Source: Photobacterium carnosum | GTDB taxonomy: Bacteria; Pseudomonadota; Gammaproteobacteria; Enterobacterales; Vibrionaceae | Reading direction: 5' to 3' | Length of the DNA: 64,000 nt | Assembly (NCBI RefSeq): GCF_002849605.1 | Contig: NZ_NPIB01000024.1 | Coordinates: 1 to 64,000, forward strand | Shown: positions 1 to 8,448 of the stretch, in pieces | Position numbering within the stretch: position 1 is the stretch's first letter | Layout: each line of letters starts with the position of its first letter | Notes under the pieces: generated by a model | The model's database searches: none | Told to the model about the DNA's origin: nothing | The model's input: only the letters and a program-made list of their open reading frames with translations | Made by a program: the position numbers and the translations under genes

Positions 1-605
1 AAATACGGGTATAGAAAAGCCTTTCTGAAATTGGATTGAATTCTTAGGCATAACGTCACTCCTATACTTCAATATATTGAAGTATAGGAGATAATTTAAC
101 AGTGGCTGTTAAATAGTGGTAATCAGGTAGAAGTATGATTAATAATTTAGGCAATTATACTCAGCTATGCATATTGAAGCATAATACTAGTAACGCTTTG
201 TTACTTTAAAAGAATAATTTCAGTAGAAAAGCGATGAATTGATGTTTACTTAAATAGTCGGGGGCTAAAGTATAAATAAAACTAATGCGAAATTACGAAA
301 AATCAGAGTTGATAATACTGTTATCGTCCACCGCTATTTCTAGTGCCACAACAATCAAGAATCTTTTTTTACTCATATTGACAAAAATAGCTGTACAAAA
401 AACAAACAGCTGTTATTATCTGTCTCGTTCTGTTGTTCAGGACGTTATTAAATGCAACACCAAGTCACAGTTAAACTTTTAGCTACAGCAACGTTATCGT
501 TTTGTACCTCAGTGTTTCCCTTGTTTTGGCAGTAACATTAATAATTTAACCACTTAATACATCGCATTTTAGCGGTTAATTAATCATCTATATAAGGGAC
601 ATCAC
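1..605. other. Gene-free region upstream of the cold-shock gene
   Basis: No convincing gene is present. The stretch is AT-rich and contains one perfect long palindrome (59-90, listed separately). A 65-codon open frame at 285-482 has no ribosome-binding site and no recognisable protein character. The last 300 bases may form a long 5' leader for the cold-shock mRNA, as is known for cspA genes, but I could not identify a convincing promoter or cold-box sequence. Confidence 0.5.
59..90. repeat. Perfect 32-bp palindrome
   Basis: The left arm CTCCTATACTTCAATA is followed directly by its exact reverse complement, giving 16 bp per arm and no loop. No T-tract follows on either strand, so it does not look like an intrinsic terminator. 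A dimeric regulator site is one possibility. A partly similar string (ATATTGAAGCATAAT) lies at about 169-183. Confidence 0.8.
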
Positions 606-818
606 ATGTCTAATCAAACAACTGGTCTAGTAAAATGGTTTAACGAAGAGAAAGGTTTTGGTTTTATTACTCAAGACAACGGCGGTGCTGACGTATTCGT
701 TCACTTCCGTGCTATCGCTTCTGAAGGCTTCAAAACACTTGCTGAAGGCCAAAAAGTGTCTTTCGAAGTAGAACAAGGCCAAAAAGGTCTTCAAGCTGCA
801 AACGTTGTAGCTATCTAA
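606..818 (+). CDS. cspA: CspA-family cold-shock protein
   Basis: A 70-residue single cold-shock domain protein that binds single-stranded RNA/DNA and acts as an RNA chaperone in the cytoplasm. The RNP1-like motif KGFGFIT and the RNP2-like motif VFVHF are both intact, and the length is exactly that of the CspA family. An AAGGGA ribosome-binding site lies 7 bases before the ATG. The gene is monocistronic: the next gene is more than 600 bp away and an intrinsic terminator follows within 25 bp. The family call is secure. The paralogue letter is a guess, because these bacteria carry several Csp copies. A long upstream leader would fit post-transcriptional cold regulation but is not demonstrated here. 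Confidence 0.93.
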
Positions 819-840
819 TTTATCCTCGTTGATAAATAAT

Positions 841-870
841 AAAAATGCTGGCTATGGGCCAGCATTTTTT
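841..870 (+). terminator. Intrinsic terminator of the cold-shock gene
   Basis: The arms ATGCTGGC (845-852) and GCCAGCAT (858-865) enclose a 5-base loop. They are flanked by an A-run and followed by a T-run. It lies 23 bases after the csp stop codon. Confidence 0.9.
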
Positions 871-941
871 ATATCTGCTATTTAACCCACTCAACCCTTC
901 TTCTCTATCGTTACAACTACGCCCTCACGTTAGCAGAGCGA

Positions 942-1070
942 ATACCAATCCCATTCTAAGTCGTCATCTTTCAAAAACACTAGATCCCCTCTCGTTCTCG
1001 CAGACATTTGCTGTAGGTAATAACGAAAGGAGGGCATGAAATGTGGTTACCAACTTATTCTGATTGATAT
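942..1070. repeat. Dispersed MITE-like repeat, copy 1
   Basis: A ~129 bp element that begins ATACCAATC and ends GATTGATAT (imperfect terminal inverted repeats). It aligns along its whole length, without large gaps, with 4607-4735. The shared blocks include GTCATCTTTCAAA, the CTCTCG core and the GAAAGG/GGAAA region. It has no coding capacity. The size, the terminal inverted repeats and the intergenic position fit a non-autonomous mobile element or a dispersed RNA-hairpin repeat. Confidence 0.7.
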
Positions 1071-1326
1071 CATGTAACATTTGTTGAGCATTATTTAATA
1101 AAACATTAACTTTCCCACCATTAACAACTAGCGCAAATGATCACCATGCAGATCAAATGCTCACTTACTGAAAAGCAAAAAAATACATCACATCGGTAAT
1201 CAAACAATAAATAAAATCTAAAATGACTTTTATTGCGATCTGAATTTGATTTATTCTCATTTTAAATTGACAAAAAAGCTAAAAAAGACAATTATCAATC
1301 TATCAAATGCTCTAGCGCATTCCATA

Positions 1327-1355
1327 TGTTCACTCGGTGAACTAACGGTTATAAT
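1327..1355 (+). promoter_or_regulatory. Putative tal promoter with overlapping palindrome
   Basis: A perfect -10 box TATAAT (1350-1355) lies 17 bp after a weak -35-like TGTTCA (1327-1332). The inverted repeat GTTCAC-TCG-GTGAAC (1328-1342) overlaps the -35, as expected for a repressor or activator site. Transcription would start near 1362 and leave a leader of about 95 nt before the transaldolase ATG. Confidence 0.5.
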
Positions 1356-1456
1356 GAATGTGCTTAGAGTAAGTATTAATTCTTTTGAACATGGTGGCAT
1401 TTCAGGCTATAACTAATGCCATCATGACATAAGCCCTATACATAAGGTCGATCGAT

Positions 1457-2407
1457 ATGAGCACAAAATTAGAACAACTTCGCGCACTAACTACTGTTGT
1501 TGCTGACACTGGTGATATCAAAGATATCAGCAAATACCAGCCTGAAGATGCGACAACAAACCCATCATTGATCTTAAAAGCAGCACAAATTGCTGAGTAC
1601 GCACCTTTAATTGACCAATCAATTGCTTATGCAAAAGCACAAAGCAATGATAAAGCACAGCAAATCAAAGATACTTGCGACATGCTTGCAGTCAACATTG
1701 GTAAAGAAATCCTAAATGTTGTTCCTGGTCGTATCTCTACTGAAGTTGATGCACGTCTTTCTTTTAACACTGAAGAAAGCGTAATTAAAGCTCGTCACCT
1801 AATCAAACTTTACAACGATGCTGGCATCAGCAACGATCGTATTTTGATCAAACTAGCGTCAACTTGGGAAGGTATCCGTGCTGCTGAAATTCTTGAAAAA
1901 GAAGGCATCAACTGTAACCTAACACTTCTATTCTCTTTCGCTCAAGCACGTGCATGTGCTGAAGCTGGCGTATTCCTAATCTCACCATTTGTTGGTCGTA
2001 TTATGGATTGGTACAAAGCGAAAGAAGGCCGTAGCTTTGAAGCACAAGAAGATCCAGGTGTTATCTCTGTGACTAGCATCTATAACTACTACAAAGAACA
2101 CGGTTATAATACAGTTGTTATGGGTGCAAGCTTCCGTAGCATTGGTGAGATCCTTGAGTTAGCTGGTTGTGACCGTCTAACTATCAGCCCACAACTTCTT
2201 CAAGAACTTGAAGATGCAACAGGCGTTGTTGAACAGAAACTGCTTCCAGCAACTGAGCTTAAAGCTCGTCCTGCTGCAATGACTCATGCTGAATTCCTAT
2301 GGGATCACAACCAAGAAGCAATGGCTGTTGAGAAACTAGCTGAAGGTATTCGTAACTTCGCAGTAGACCAAGGTAAACTAGAGACAATGATCGCAGATCG
2401 TCTTTAA
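1457..2407 (+). CDS. tal: Transaldolase (type TalB)
   Basis: A 316-residue class I transaldolase of the non-oxidative pentose phosphate pathway. It moves a dihydroxyacetone unit from sedoheptulose 7-phosphate to glyceraldehyde 3-phosphate. The length equals that of E. coli TalB, and the catalytic set is in register: Asp17 (VVADTGD), Glu96 (ISTEVDAR) and the Schiff-base Lys132 ([11 protein letters not shown]). The protein is cytosolic with no signal peptide. Transketolase follows in the same direction 81 bp downstream, so the two interconverting enzymes are probably co-regulated, although a hairpin terminator between them could lower tkt expression. Assignment is very secure. Confidence 0.97.
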   Translation: MSTKLEQLRALTTVVADTGDIKDISKYQPEDATTNPSLILKAAQIAEYAPLIDQSIAYAKAQSNDKAQQIKDTCDMLAVNIGKEILNVVPGRISTEVDARLSFNTEESVIKARHLIKLYNDAGISNDRILIKLASTWEGIRAAEILEKEGINCNLTLLFSFAQARACAEAGVFLISPFVGRIMDWYKAKEGRSFEAQEDPGVISVTSIYNYYKEHGYNTVVMGASFRSIGEILELAGCDRLTISPQLLQELEDATGVVEQKLLPATELKARPAAMTHAEFLWDHNQEAMAVEKLAEGIRNFAVDQGKLETMIADRL

Positions 2408-2425
2408 TCACTAAGCACTATTTCA

Positions 2426-2458
2426 GAAAGCGGCTCCTAGAGCCGCTTTCTTAATTTT
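2426..2458 (+). terminator. Hairpin terminator between tal and tkt
   Basis: The perfect 10-bp stem GAAAGCGGCT (2426-2435) / AGCCGCTTTC (2441-2450) has a 5-base loop and is followed by TTAATTTT. It lies 31 bases before the transketolase start codon and may act as an attenuator within a tal-tkt transcription unit. Confidence 0.85.
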
Positions 2459-2488
2459 AAATTTACTTAATATTTTGGTGGAAACACT

Positions 2489-4483
2489 ATGGAACATAAA
2501 ATGTTAGCTAACGCGATCCGTGCTCTAAGCATGGACGGCGTACAAAAAGCAAATTCTGGTCACCCTGGCGCACCGATGGGTATGGCTGATATCGCAGAAG
2601 TTCTTTGGCGTGGTCATATGGACCATAACCCACAAGACCCTAAATGGGCTGATCGCGACCGTTTTGTATTATCAAACGGCCACGGCTCTATGCTTATGTA
2701 CTCGCTACTTCACCTAACAGGTTATGACCTATCAATTGACGATCTTAAAAACTTCCGTCAACTGCATTCAAAAACACCTGGTCACCCAGAATACGGCTAT
2801 GCACCTGGCGTTGAAACAACGACTGGTCCTCTAGGCCAAGGTATTACTAACGCTGTTGGTATGGCTCTTGCTGAAAAAGCAATGGCTGCACAATTCAACC
2901 GTGAAGGTCATGATATCGTCAACCACAACACTTACGCTTTCATGGGCGACGGTTGTATGATGGAAGGTATCTCTCACGAAGCATGTTCTCTAGCGGGTAC
3001 GCTAGGTCTTGGTAAGCTAGTGGCTTTCTGGGATGACAACGGTATTTCTATCGATGGCGAAGTAGAAGGTTGGTTCGCTGACGATACTGCTAAGCGTTTT
3101 GAAGCTTACAACTGGCATGTAATCCGTCACGTTGATGGCCACGATGCTGCTGCAATCAATGCTGCTATTGAAGAAGCAAAAGCTGAAACAACTAAGCCTA
3201 CGTTGATCTGTTGTAAAACAATCATCGGTTTTGGTTCACCAAACAAAGCAGGTTCTCACGACTGTCACGGTGCTCCACTAGGCGCTGAAGAAATTAAAGC
3301 TGCTCGTGAATTCCTTGGTTGGAACTACGGTCCTTTTGAAATTCCAGCAGACATCTATGCTGAGTGGGATGCAAAAGAAGCAGGTAAAGCGAAGCAAGCA
3401 TCTTGGAACGAGAAGTTTGCAGCATACACAGTAGCATTCCCTAAACTAGCGTCTGAGTTTACTCGTCGTATGACAGGTGCTCTACCTACTAACTGGGAAG
3501 CTGAAACAAGCAAAGTTATTGCTGATCTACAAGCAAACCCAGCTAACATTGCATCACGTAAAGCCTCTCAAAACGCACTTGAAGCATTCGGTAAACTATT
3601 ACCTGAATTCATGGGCGGTTCTGCTGACCTTGCACCATCAAACCTAACTATGTGGTCTGGTTCTAAGTCAATCACACCAACTGATGCTTCAGGCAACTAC
3701 ATTCACTACGGCGTTCGTGAATTTGGTATGACTGCAATGATCAACGGTATGGCACTGCACGGTGGTTTCATTCCTTACGGCGCAACATTCCTAATGTTTA
3801 TGGAGTATGCACGTAACGCACTACGCATGGCTGCACTGATGAAAATTCAGAACATCCAAGTGTACACACACGATTCTATCGGCCTAGGCGAAGATGGTCC
3901 AACTCACCAACCTGTTGAGCAAGTATCATCACTACGTCTAACACCAAACATGAGCACATGGCGTCCATGTGACCAAGTTGAATCTGCTGTTTCTTGGAAG
4001 TACGCGATTGAACGTAAAGATGGTCCAACATCTTTAATCTTCTCTCGTCAAAACCTAACTCAACAAGATCGTACAGCTGAGCAAGTTGCTAACATCGTTA
4101 AGGGTGGTTACATCCTTAAAGATTGTGCTGGTAAGCCAGAGCTAATCTTGATCGCTACTGGTTCTGAAGTGGGTATCGCAGCAGAAGCATACGCAGAGCT
4201 AACAGCCGCTGGTCGTCAAGTACGTCTAGTTTCTATGCCTGCTACTGATTTGTTTGATAAGCAAGATGCGGCTTACCGTGAAAGCGTATTACCAGCTGAT
4301 GTTACTGCTCGTATCGCTATCGAAGCGGGTATTGCTGACTTCTGGTTCAAATATGTAGGCCTTAACGGTCGCATCATCGGTATGACAACATTTGGTGAAT
4401 CAGCGCCTGCTGAAGAGCTATTCAAAATGTTCGGCTTTACTGTTGAAAACATCGTTAACAATGCTAAAGAACTACTAGCATAA
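2489..4483 (+). CDS. tkt: Transketolase
   Basis: A 664-residue thiamine-diphosphate enzyme that transfers two-carbon ketol units between pentose-phosphate and glycolytic sugars. The cofactor motif starts at Gly153-Asp154-Gly155 ([10 protein letters not shown]) and ends around Asn184 (WDDNG). Substrate-channel histidines are in GHPGAP (His25) and SNGHGS (His65). The pyrimidine-domain signature [17 protein letters not shown] lies near residue 415. Length matches bacterial TktA/TktB (about 663). A GGTGGA ribosome-binding site precedes the ATG. The gene sits just after transaldolase, and a terminator follows. I cannot tell tktA from tktB type from sequence alone. Confidence 0.97.
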   Translation: MEHKMLANAIRALSMDGVQKANSGHPGAPMGMADIAEVLWRGHMDHNPQDPKWADRDRFVLSNGHGSMLMYSLLHLTGYDLSIDDLKNFRQLHSKTPGHPEYGYAPGVETTTGPLGQGITNAVGMALAEKAMAAQFNREGHDIVNHNTYAFMGDGCMMEGISHEACSLAGTLGLGKLVAFWDDNGISIDGEVEGWFADDTAKRFEAYNWHVIRHVDGHDAAAINAAIEEAKAETTKPTLICCKTIIGFGSPNKAGSHDCHGAPLGAEEIKAAREFLGWNYGPFEIPADIYAEWDAKEAGKAKQASWNEKFAAYTVAFPKLASEFTRRMTGALPTNWEAETSKVIADLQANPANIASRKASQNALEAFGKLLPEFMGGSADLAPSNLTMWSGSKSITPTDASGNYIHYGVREFGMTAMINGMALHGGFIPYGATFLMFMEYARNALRMAALMKIQNIQVYTHDSIGLGEDGPTHQPVEQVSSLRLTPNMSTWRPCDQVESAVSWKYAIERKDGPTSLIFSRQNLTQQDRTAEQVANIVKGGYILKDCAGKPELILIATGSEVGIAAEAYAELTAAGRQVRLVSMPATDLFDKQDAAYRESVLPADVTARIAIEAGIADFWFKYVGLNGRIIGMTTFGESAPAEELFKMFGFTVENIVNNAKELLA

Positions 4484-4529
4484 GTGCTTATTTATAACGT
4501 GTGATTAATCGCACTTATATAATAAATCT

Positions 4530-4564
4530 AAAAATGGTCTAACAAATGTTAGGCCATTTTTTTA
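4530..4564 (+). terminator. Intrinsic terminator of tkt
   Basis: The stem TGGTCTAAC / GTTAGGCCA has one wobble pair. It is extended by A/T flanks and followed by a run of seven T. It lies about 50 bases after the tkt stop codon. Confidence 0.85.
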
Positions 4565-4606
4565 TCTCTTTTTTATAAAGCACACCTAGTTTCATAATAA
4601 GCTCTT

Positions 4607-4735
4607 ATACCAATCCAATTAATTAAGTGGTCATCTTTCAAAGTAGTAGACTCCCTATCACTCTCGCGGATATTCACTATTAGAAAGGGAAAAAATGGAC
4701 ATTAAATTAGGTCAGAAACTGATTATGATTAGTAT
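4607..4735. repeat. Dispersed MITE-like repeat, copy 2
   Basis: This copy starts ATACCAATC and ends GATTAGTAT, nearly inverted termini. It is collinear with 942-1070 over about 129 bp. The two copies are in the same orientation and bracket the tal-tkt pair. They have diverged noticeably, so they are not a recent duplication. Confidence 0.7.
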
Positions 4736-5235
4736 AAACACTCAAAAATCAGCCCTACAGCCACTTCTTGAGCATTGAATATTTAAGATCGGTGCTTTAT
4801 CGCTATAATCTTGTATATTTGACCATGATGATTAATGCTACTTTTTTTACTCATTTGATTTATTATTCATTAACATTTAAATAACCGTACTTATCGCCTA
4901 TATATGCCCTTTGGTTTTAAAAACGATTCATCATAATAAATAACTATCAATACGCACGAATACTATTAAAAAACAAATAACGCCTTTATATCTACTTAAA
5001 TAAATAATTATTATTAATAGCTATGTTTCCATTTTTACATACTGAAATAATAATTAAACGGTATATTCAATTAAATTATTACATGATATTTTTTCTTCCT
5101 ATACCTATTTAAAATATTCATCAATTATCAAAAATAGAATGTTTGATTATAAAAAAGTATATTGTTCAAAGTTAAAATAGGCGTAGATTAAATCCTATAG
5201 ACAGACACCAACTTATTATTAACGCTGTTTATTAA
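4736..5235. other. Very AT-rich spacer with no gene seen
   Basis: About 500 bases rich in A and T, with stop codons in all frames. No open frame, hairpin or repeat worth naming was found. It must contain the promoter of the downstream histidine-rich gene, but no box stands out in such AT-rich sequence. Confidence 0.5.
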
Positions 5236-5246
5236 AGGATTAAGAT

Positions 5247-5558
5247 ATGAGTCACAATAACCAAGAACATCAAGGTTCACAAAAAGGTCATCAACATACA
5301 GCTGAAGCTGAGCATGAGAAGATGGAACATCGTTACGGTGAAGATGTAGAACACAAGCATGACCGTGACCATCATGAAGTACGTGACCATGAAAAAAGCC
5401 ATCCACACACTCAACATGGTGGTGATCCAGTAGGTCATAAACACCCAGAACAAACACATGGCGATCGCCACGAACATGACGAACACCGTCATCACAAAGC
5501 TAAAGAGCATGATCATAAAGAATCATCTCGCGAGCATCACAAGACTTCAACTAAATAA
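5247..5558 (+). CDS. Small histidine-rich hydrophilic protein, putative metal binder
   Basis: A 103-residue protein in which 26 residues are histidine, with the rest largely Asp, Glu, Lys, Arg and Gln. It has no cysteine, no hydrophobic segment and no signal peptide, so it should be a soluble, probably disordered cytoplasmic protein. Clusters such as HKHDRDHHEVRDHEKSHPH could bind nickel, zinc, copper or cobalt. An AAAGGA ribosome-binding site precedes the ATG and a strong terminator follows, both supporting a real gene. I do not recognise a named family. Metal storage or buffering is inferred from composition only. Long open frames on the opposite strand here are a by-product of the CAT/CAC-rich composition. 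Confidence 0.75.
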   Translation: MSHNNQEHQGSQKGHQHTAEAEHEKMEHRYGEDVEHKHDRDHHEVRDHEKSHPHTQHGGDPVGHKHPEQTHGDRHEHDEHRHHKAKEHDHKESSREHHKTSTK

Positions 5559-5595
5559 TTAATTATTTACGTTACGTTTTTATTAGTTATATTTT

Positions 5596-5648
5596 AAAAG
5601 CCGATTTAATAGTGGTAATAATTTTATTATCCATTTAAATCGGCTTTT
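5596..5648. terminator. Bidirectional terminator between convergent genes
   Basis: The perfect 13-bp stem AAAAGCCGATTTA (5596-5608) / TAAATCGGCTTTT (5636-5648) has A/T flanks on both sides. The inner 27 bases can pair further (GGTAATAA with TTATTATCC). It serves the histidine-rich gene on plus and the deaminase gene on minus. Confidence 0.85.
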
Positions 5649-5683
5649 ATTCGTTTATTTTAATAACAATATTATTTTATATT

Positions 5684-6124
5684 TTATTTATTTAATAAGT
5701 ACGGCGATATAAAATCAAAAACCTCTTGCTCACACAAACCAACACTTACTTCAATTCCTGCTTGTTTTAAAACATCAATTCCTTTGCCACTATTTCGTGG
5801 ATCAGGATCAAGGGTTGCAACCACAACTCGCTTAATCCCCTTTTCAACTAAAGTATGCGCACAAGATGGTGTTCGCCCAACAAACGAGCAGGGTTCTAAA
5901 GTGACATAAGCCGTCACTTCATTTAACGGTAAATCATAATTGGCTAATGCCATTGCTTCTGCATGATGACAACCAGGGGGTTGTGTAAAACCTTCACTAA
6001 CAATTTCCCCATCTTTCACCAATACACAACCCACAGGTGGATTAGGACGACAAGCAGGCAGTGCTTGATGCGATAATATTAATGCGCGTTGCATAAATCC
6101 AATTTCTTGCGCTAGATCTGTCAT
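5684..6124 (-). CDS. Stand-alone RibD-type pyrimidine deaminase domain
   Basis: A 146-residue cytidine-deaminase-fold protein matching only the N-terminal deaminase half of RibD. RibD deaminates 2,5-diamino-6-ribosylamino-pyrimidinone 5'-phosphate in riboflavin synthesis. The zinc site is complete: His54-Ala-Glu56 (CHHAEAMA) with the catalytic Glu, plus Cys79 and Cys88 (LEPCSFVGRTPSC). The substrate-loop motif ARDPNP-like string appears as CRPNPPVGCVLV. The usual C-terminal reductase domain (about 200 residues) is absent, and the frame ends cleanly with a terminator rather than a frameshift. No other riboflavin genes are adjacent. It could be an accessory riboflavin enzyme or a deaminase for another pyrimidine. 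Confidence 0.85.
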   Translation of the reverse strand: MTDLAQEIGFMQRALILSHQALPACRPNPPVGCVLVKDGEIVSEGFTQPPGCHHAEAMALANYDLPLNEVTAYVTLEPCSFVGRTPSCAHTLVEKGIKRVVVATLDPDPRNSGKGIDVLKQAGIEVSVGLCEQEVFDFISPYLLNK

Positions 6125-6280
6125 AACACCTTCACTTTTATAATCACAGAACGGCTATTCTATACTGAAATAAAACCTAAACGTTATGTTGAAGCCATGA
6201 ATGATAAATGAATTAACAACTCAGTCTCAATTCAGGTGCTGTAGGATTAAATACCCTCACTGAATAACATGAGGTTTTTC

Positions 6281-6595
6281 ATGAAACGATTAATAATAAC
6301 TTTAGCTTTGTCGCTGTCACTGCATTCATTATCGGCATTAGCATCAATACCAACCACGACAAAACTGAATCCGTTAACAACACAACAGATGATTGAATAT
6401 ATCGATCATACTCATCAATTAACGGCAACAGAAAAAATTCAAATGGATGTGGTTCGATCAATTAATCAAAATAACTATTTACAGATAAATTCCCACAAAG
6501 ATCCGCATTTAGAACAGCGAGAAGTCACACTCATCCCGAAGAAAAAACACACGAGTGCTTACTACACGAAGGCAACACCTAACCTTAATAATTAA
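6281..6595 (+). CDS. Small exported protein of unknown function
   Basis: A 104-residue protein with a clear signal peptide (MKRLIITLALSLSLHSLSALA) and probable signal peptidase I cleavage after ALA. The start is taken at the ATG at 6281 because GAGG stands 6 bases before it. An upstream in-frame ATG at 6269 overlaps that same Shine-Dalgarno and would add four residues. The mature part is polar, rich in Thr, Gln and Asn, with no cysteine and no family signature I recognise. It is flanked by divergent and downstream unrelated genes, so the context gives no hint. A periplasmic or secreted location is the only supportable inference. Confidence 0.65.
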   Translation: MKRLIITLALSLSLHSLSALASIPTTTKLNPLTTQQMIEYIDHTHQLTATEKIQMDVVRSINQNNYLQINSHKDPHLEQREVTLIPKKKHTSAYYTKATPNLNN

Positions 6596-6631
6596 GATAA
6601 TAAAGCGTTATCTTGTTCTATAAATACGATA

Positions 6632-6669
6632 TTCGTCCAGCTTAATATTGCATCGTCTAGCTGGACGAA
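6632..6669. terminator. Hairpin after the small exported protein gene
   Basis: The perfect 10-bp arms TTCGTCCAGC (6632-6641) and GCTGGACGAA (6660-6669) have an 18-base loop and are followed by GCTGTGTTTTC. This is only a moderate T-tract, so terminator function is likely but not certain. A second, looser hairpin (ATAGCCT/AGGCTAT with flanking A and T runs) lies near 6763-6811. Confidence 0.5.
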
Positions 6670-6876
6670 GCTGTGTTTTCTACGTTATTGAGATGAAAAA
6701 TACACTATAATCATCATTTTTATACCTTACAGCCGTAATTACTGAAAATTTAAGTAAAAAAATAGCCTCTACAGTATTAATTCATTTAAGGTTCAGAAAG
6801 GCTATGTTTTTATACCTACTCGCCAAATAAACCAAGTGCAACGCACTCATTAAAAATAAAAGAACTGACGAGCATT

Positions 6877-8178
6877 ATGTCTACGTTTAAAACGACAGTA
6901 CTAACTAATTTTATAAACTATCGCCTTATTAGCCTTTTTGGGCTCTCAATCATCACGACTGCTGCCGTATTATCAATTAACACTACATCTTCAATACACC
7001 ATAAAGAAATACAACTGCCTTTACTTACTACTCCTCAAGTTGTATTAAAAACGCTGACACCAGCAGCCGTTATCAAAGATATTGTATTACCGCCTACTTA
7101 TTCATACAAAGTTAAAAAAGGTGATACGCTCAGCGAAATATTTTCACAATTAAACTTACCGCAAACCGATGTAAAAAACATTATGGCGGCAGATTTAAAT
7201 AGCTTACAAATTGATAACTTACGTCCAAATGATATTTTACGATTTTGGGTAACGGACAGTAACCATCGATTAAATAAACTCCAACTGCAATTTAATGTCG
7301 CGCATATGATTGATTATACGCGTGAGAAAAATAACGATTTTACGGTTAAAGAAGTCACCTTACCGGGTATATGGCGTGAAAAAGTTATTAGTGGTGAAAT
7401 TCGTGGTAGTTTTAGCTCATCAGCAAAAAGAGCAGGGCTAAGTTACACGGATATTCATGAGATTATGGCTATTTTTAAAGACAAATTGAATTTTGATCGT
7501 GATCTACAGGCTGGCGACCGATTTGAAATTGTTAGCAAAGCAAAATATGTCAATAATCAAGCAAGTGGTGATACAGAACTTCAAGCGGTACGCTTATATA
7601 CCAAAAAAAACCAATATTCTGCTTATTTAAGTGCTGATGGCAATTTTTATGACCAAAATGGTGAAAGCTTGCAGCCGGCATTTTTACGCTACCCAACAGC
7701 AAAGCGGTTCCGTATTAGCTCACAGTTTAATCCTTATCGCCGTCACCCAGTCACTAGACGTATTCAACCACATAATGGGGTTGATTTTGCCGCACCAGTA
7801 GGCACACATGTATTAGCAACAGGCGATGGTGTAGTTACTCGTGTAACCAATCACCCCTATGCTGGCCGTTATGTTGTTATTAAACACAGTGCTAATTACA
7901 GTACCCGTTATCTACATAATAGCCGTATCTTGGTCAAAGTTGGTCAACGTGTAAAACGTGGTCAAGAAATTGCGTTATCAGGCCGTACTGGGCGCGTCAC
8001 TGGTCCCCACATTCACTACGAATTATTAGTACGTGGAAAACCAGTAAACCCGTTGACAGCTAAAATCCCATTAGCATCATCCGTATCACATCAACAAAAA
8101 AAAGCCTTTGAACTTGATGTCACACAATATAATCACTTAATGCGACAACCGTTATCCTCTAAAGAAAATAATATTTAA
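6877..8178 (+). CDS. M23 murein DD-endopeptidase, MepM/YebA-like
   Basis: A 433-residue envelope protein. Residues 17-35 form an N-terminal signal anchor. A LysM/OapA-type module starts at about residue 76 (SYKVKKGDTLSEIF), and a C-terminal LytM (peptidase M23) domain spans about 275-395. All zinc and catalytic residues are present: His299 and Asp303 (HNGVDFAAP), His347 (RYLHN) and the His378-x-His380 pair (GPHIHYELL). Family members such as MepM cut D-Ala-mDAP crosslinks to let peptidoglycan grow in the periplasm. The gene is single, with its own terminator downstream. The exact name among M23 paralogues (mepM or another) is uncertain. Confidence 0.9.
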   Translation: MSTFKTTVLTNFINYRLISLFGLSIITTAAVLSINTTSSIHHKEIQLPLLTTPQVVLKTLTPAAVIKDIVLPPTYSYKVKKGDTLSEIFSQLNLPQTDVKNIMAADLNSLQIDNLRPNDILRFWVTDSNHRLNKLQLQFNVAHMIDYTREKNNDFTVKEVTLPGIWREKVISGEIRGSFSSSAKRAGLSYTDIHEIMAIFKDKLNFDRDLQAGDRFEIVSKAKYVNNQASGDTELQAVRLYTKKNQYSAYLSADGNFYDQNGESLQPAFLRYPTAKRFRISSQFNPYRRHPVTRRIQPHNGVDFAAPVGTHVLATGDGVVTRVTNHPYAGRYVVIKHSANYSTRYLHNSRILVKVGQRVKRGQEIALSGRTGRVTGPHIHYELLVRGKPVNPLTAKIPLASSVSHQQKKAFELDVTQYNHLMRQPLSSKENNI

Positions 8179-8218
8179 ATGATTATCAACGAACTGAAAT
8201 ATTCGTAATTATCCCCAT

Positions 8219-8252
8219 AAAGGCATTACTGACTAACGGTAATGCCTTTATT
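8219..8252 (+). terminator. Intrinsic terminator of the M23 peptidase gene
   Basis: The perfect 11-bp stem AAAGGCATTAC (8219-8229) / GTAATGCCTTT (8239-8249) has a 9-base loop. A short T-rich tail follows, 40 bases after the stop codon. Confidence 0.85.
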
Positions 8253-8448
8253 AAACAGTATAACAACGACTAATATTCATATTTGATACGCCTTGATACA
8301 TTTGTGTTACTTAAAAACTAATTAAACGTGATATTGTTCCTGTTTTAAAATGGACTTAATGATTATTCTCAAGATGTTATAACGTAATATTAATGCGAAA
8401 ACATTAATCAATCGTCATCGTCTAATCACCCATATACAGGACGTATCT

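Noticed and set aside
285..482. 65-codon ORF upstream of the cold-shock gene
   Set aside because: No Shine-Dalgarno, no protein-like pattern; the region is more likely untranslated leader or spacer.
845..1039. 64-codon ORF starting inside the csp terminator
   Set aside because: It starts within the terminator hairpin and runs into the dispersed repeat; no ribosome-binding site.
5188..5516. Two long minus-strand ORFs opposite the histidine-rich gene
   Set aside because: They are mirror images of CAT/CAC-rich codons; no ribosome-binding site and the plus-strand frame has both a Shine-Dalgarno and a terminator.
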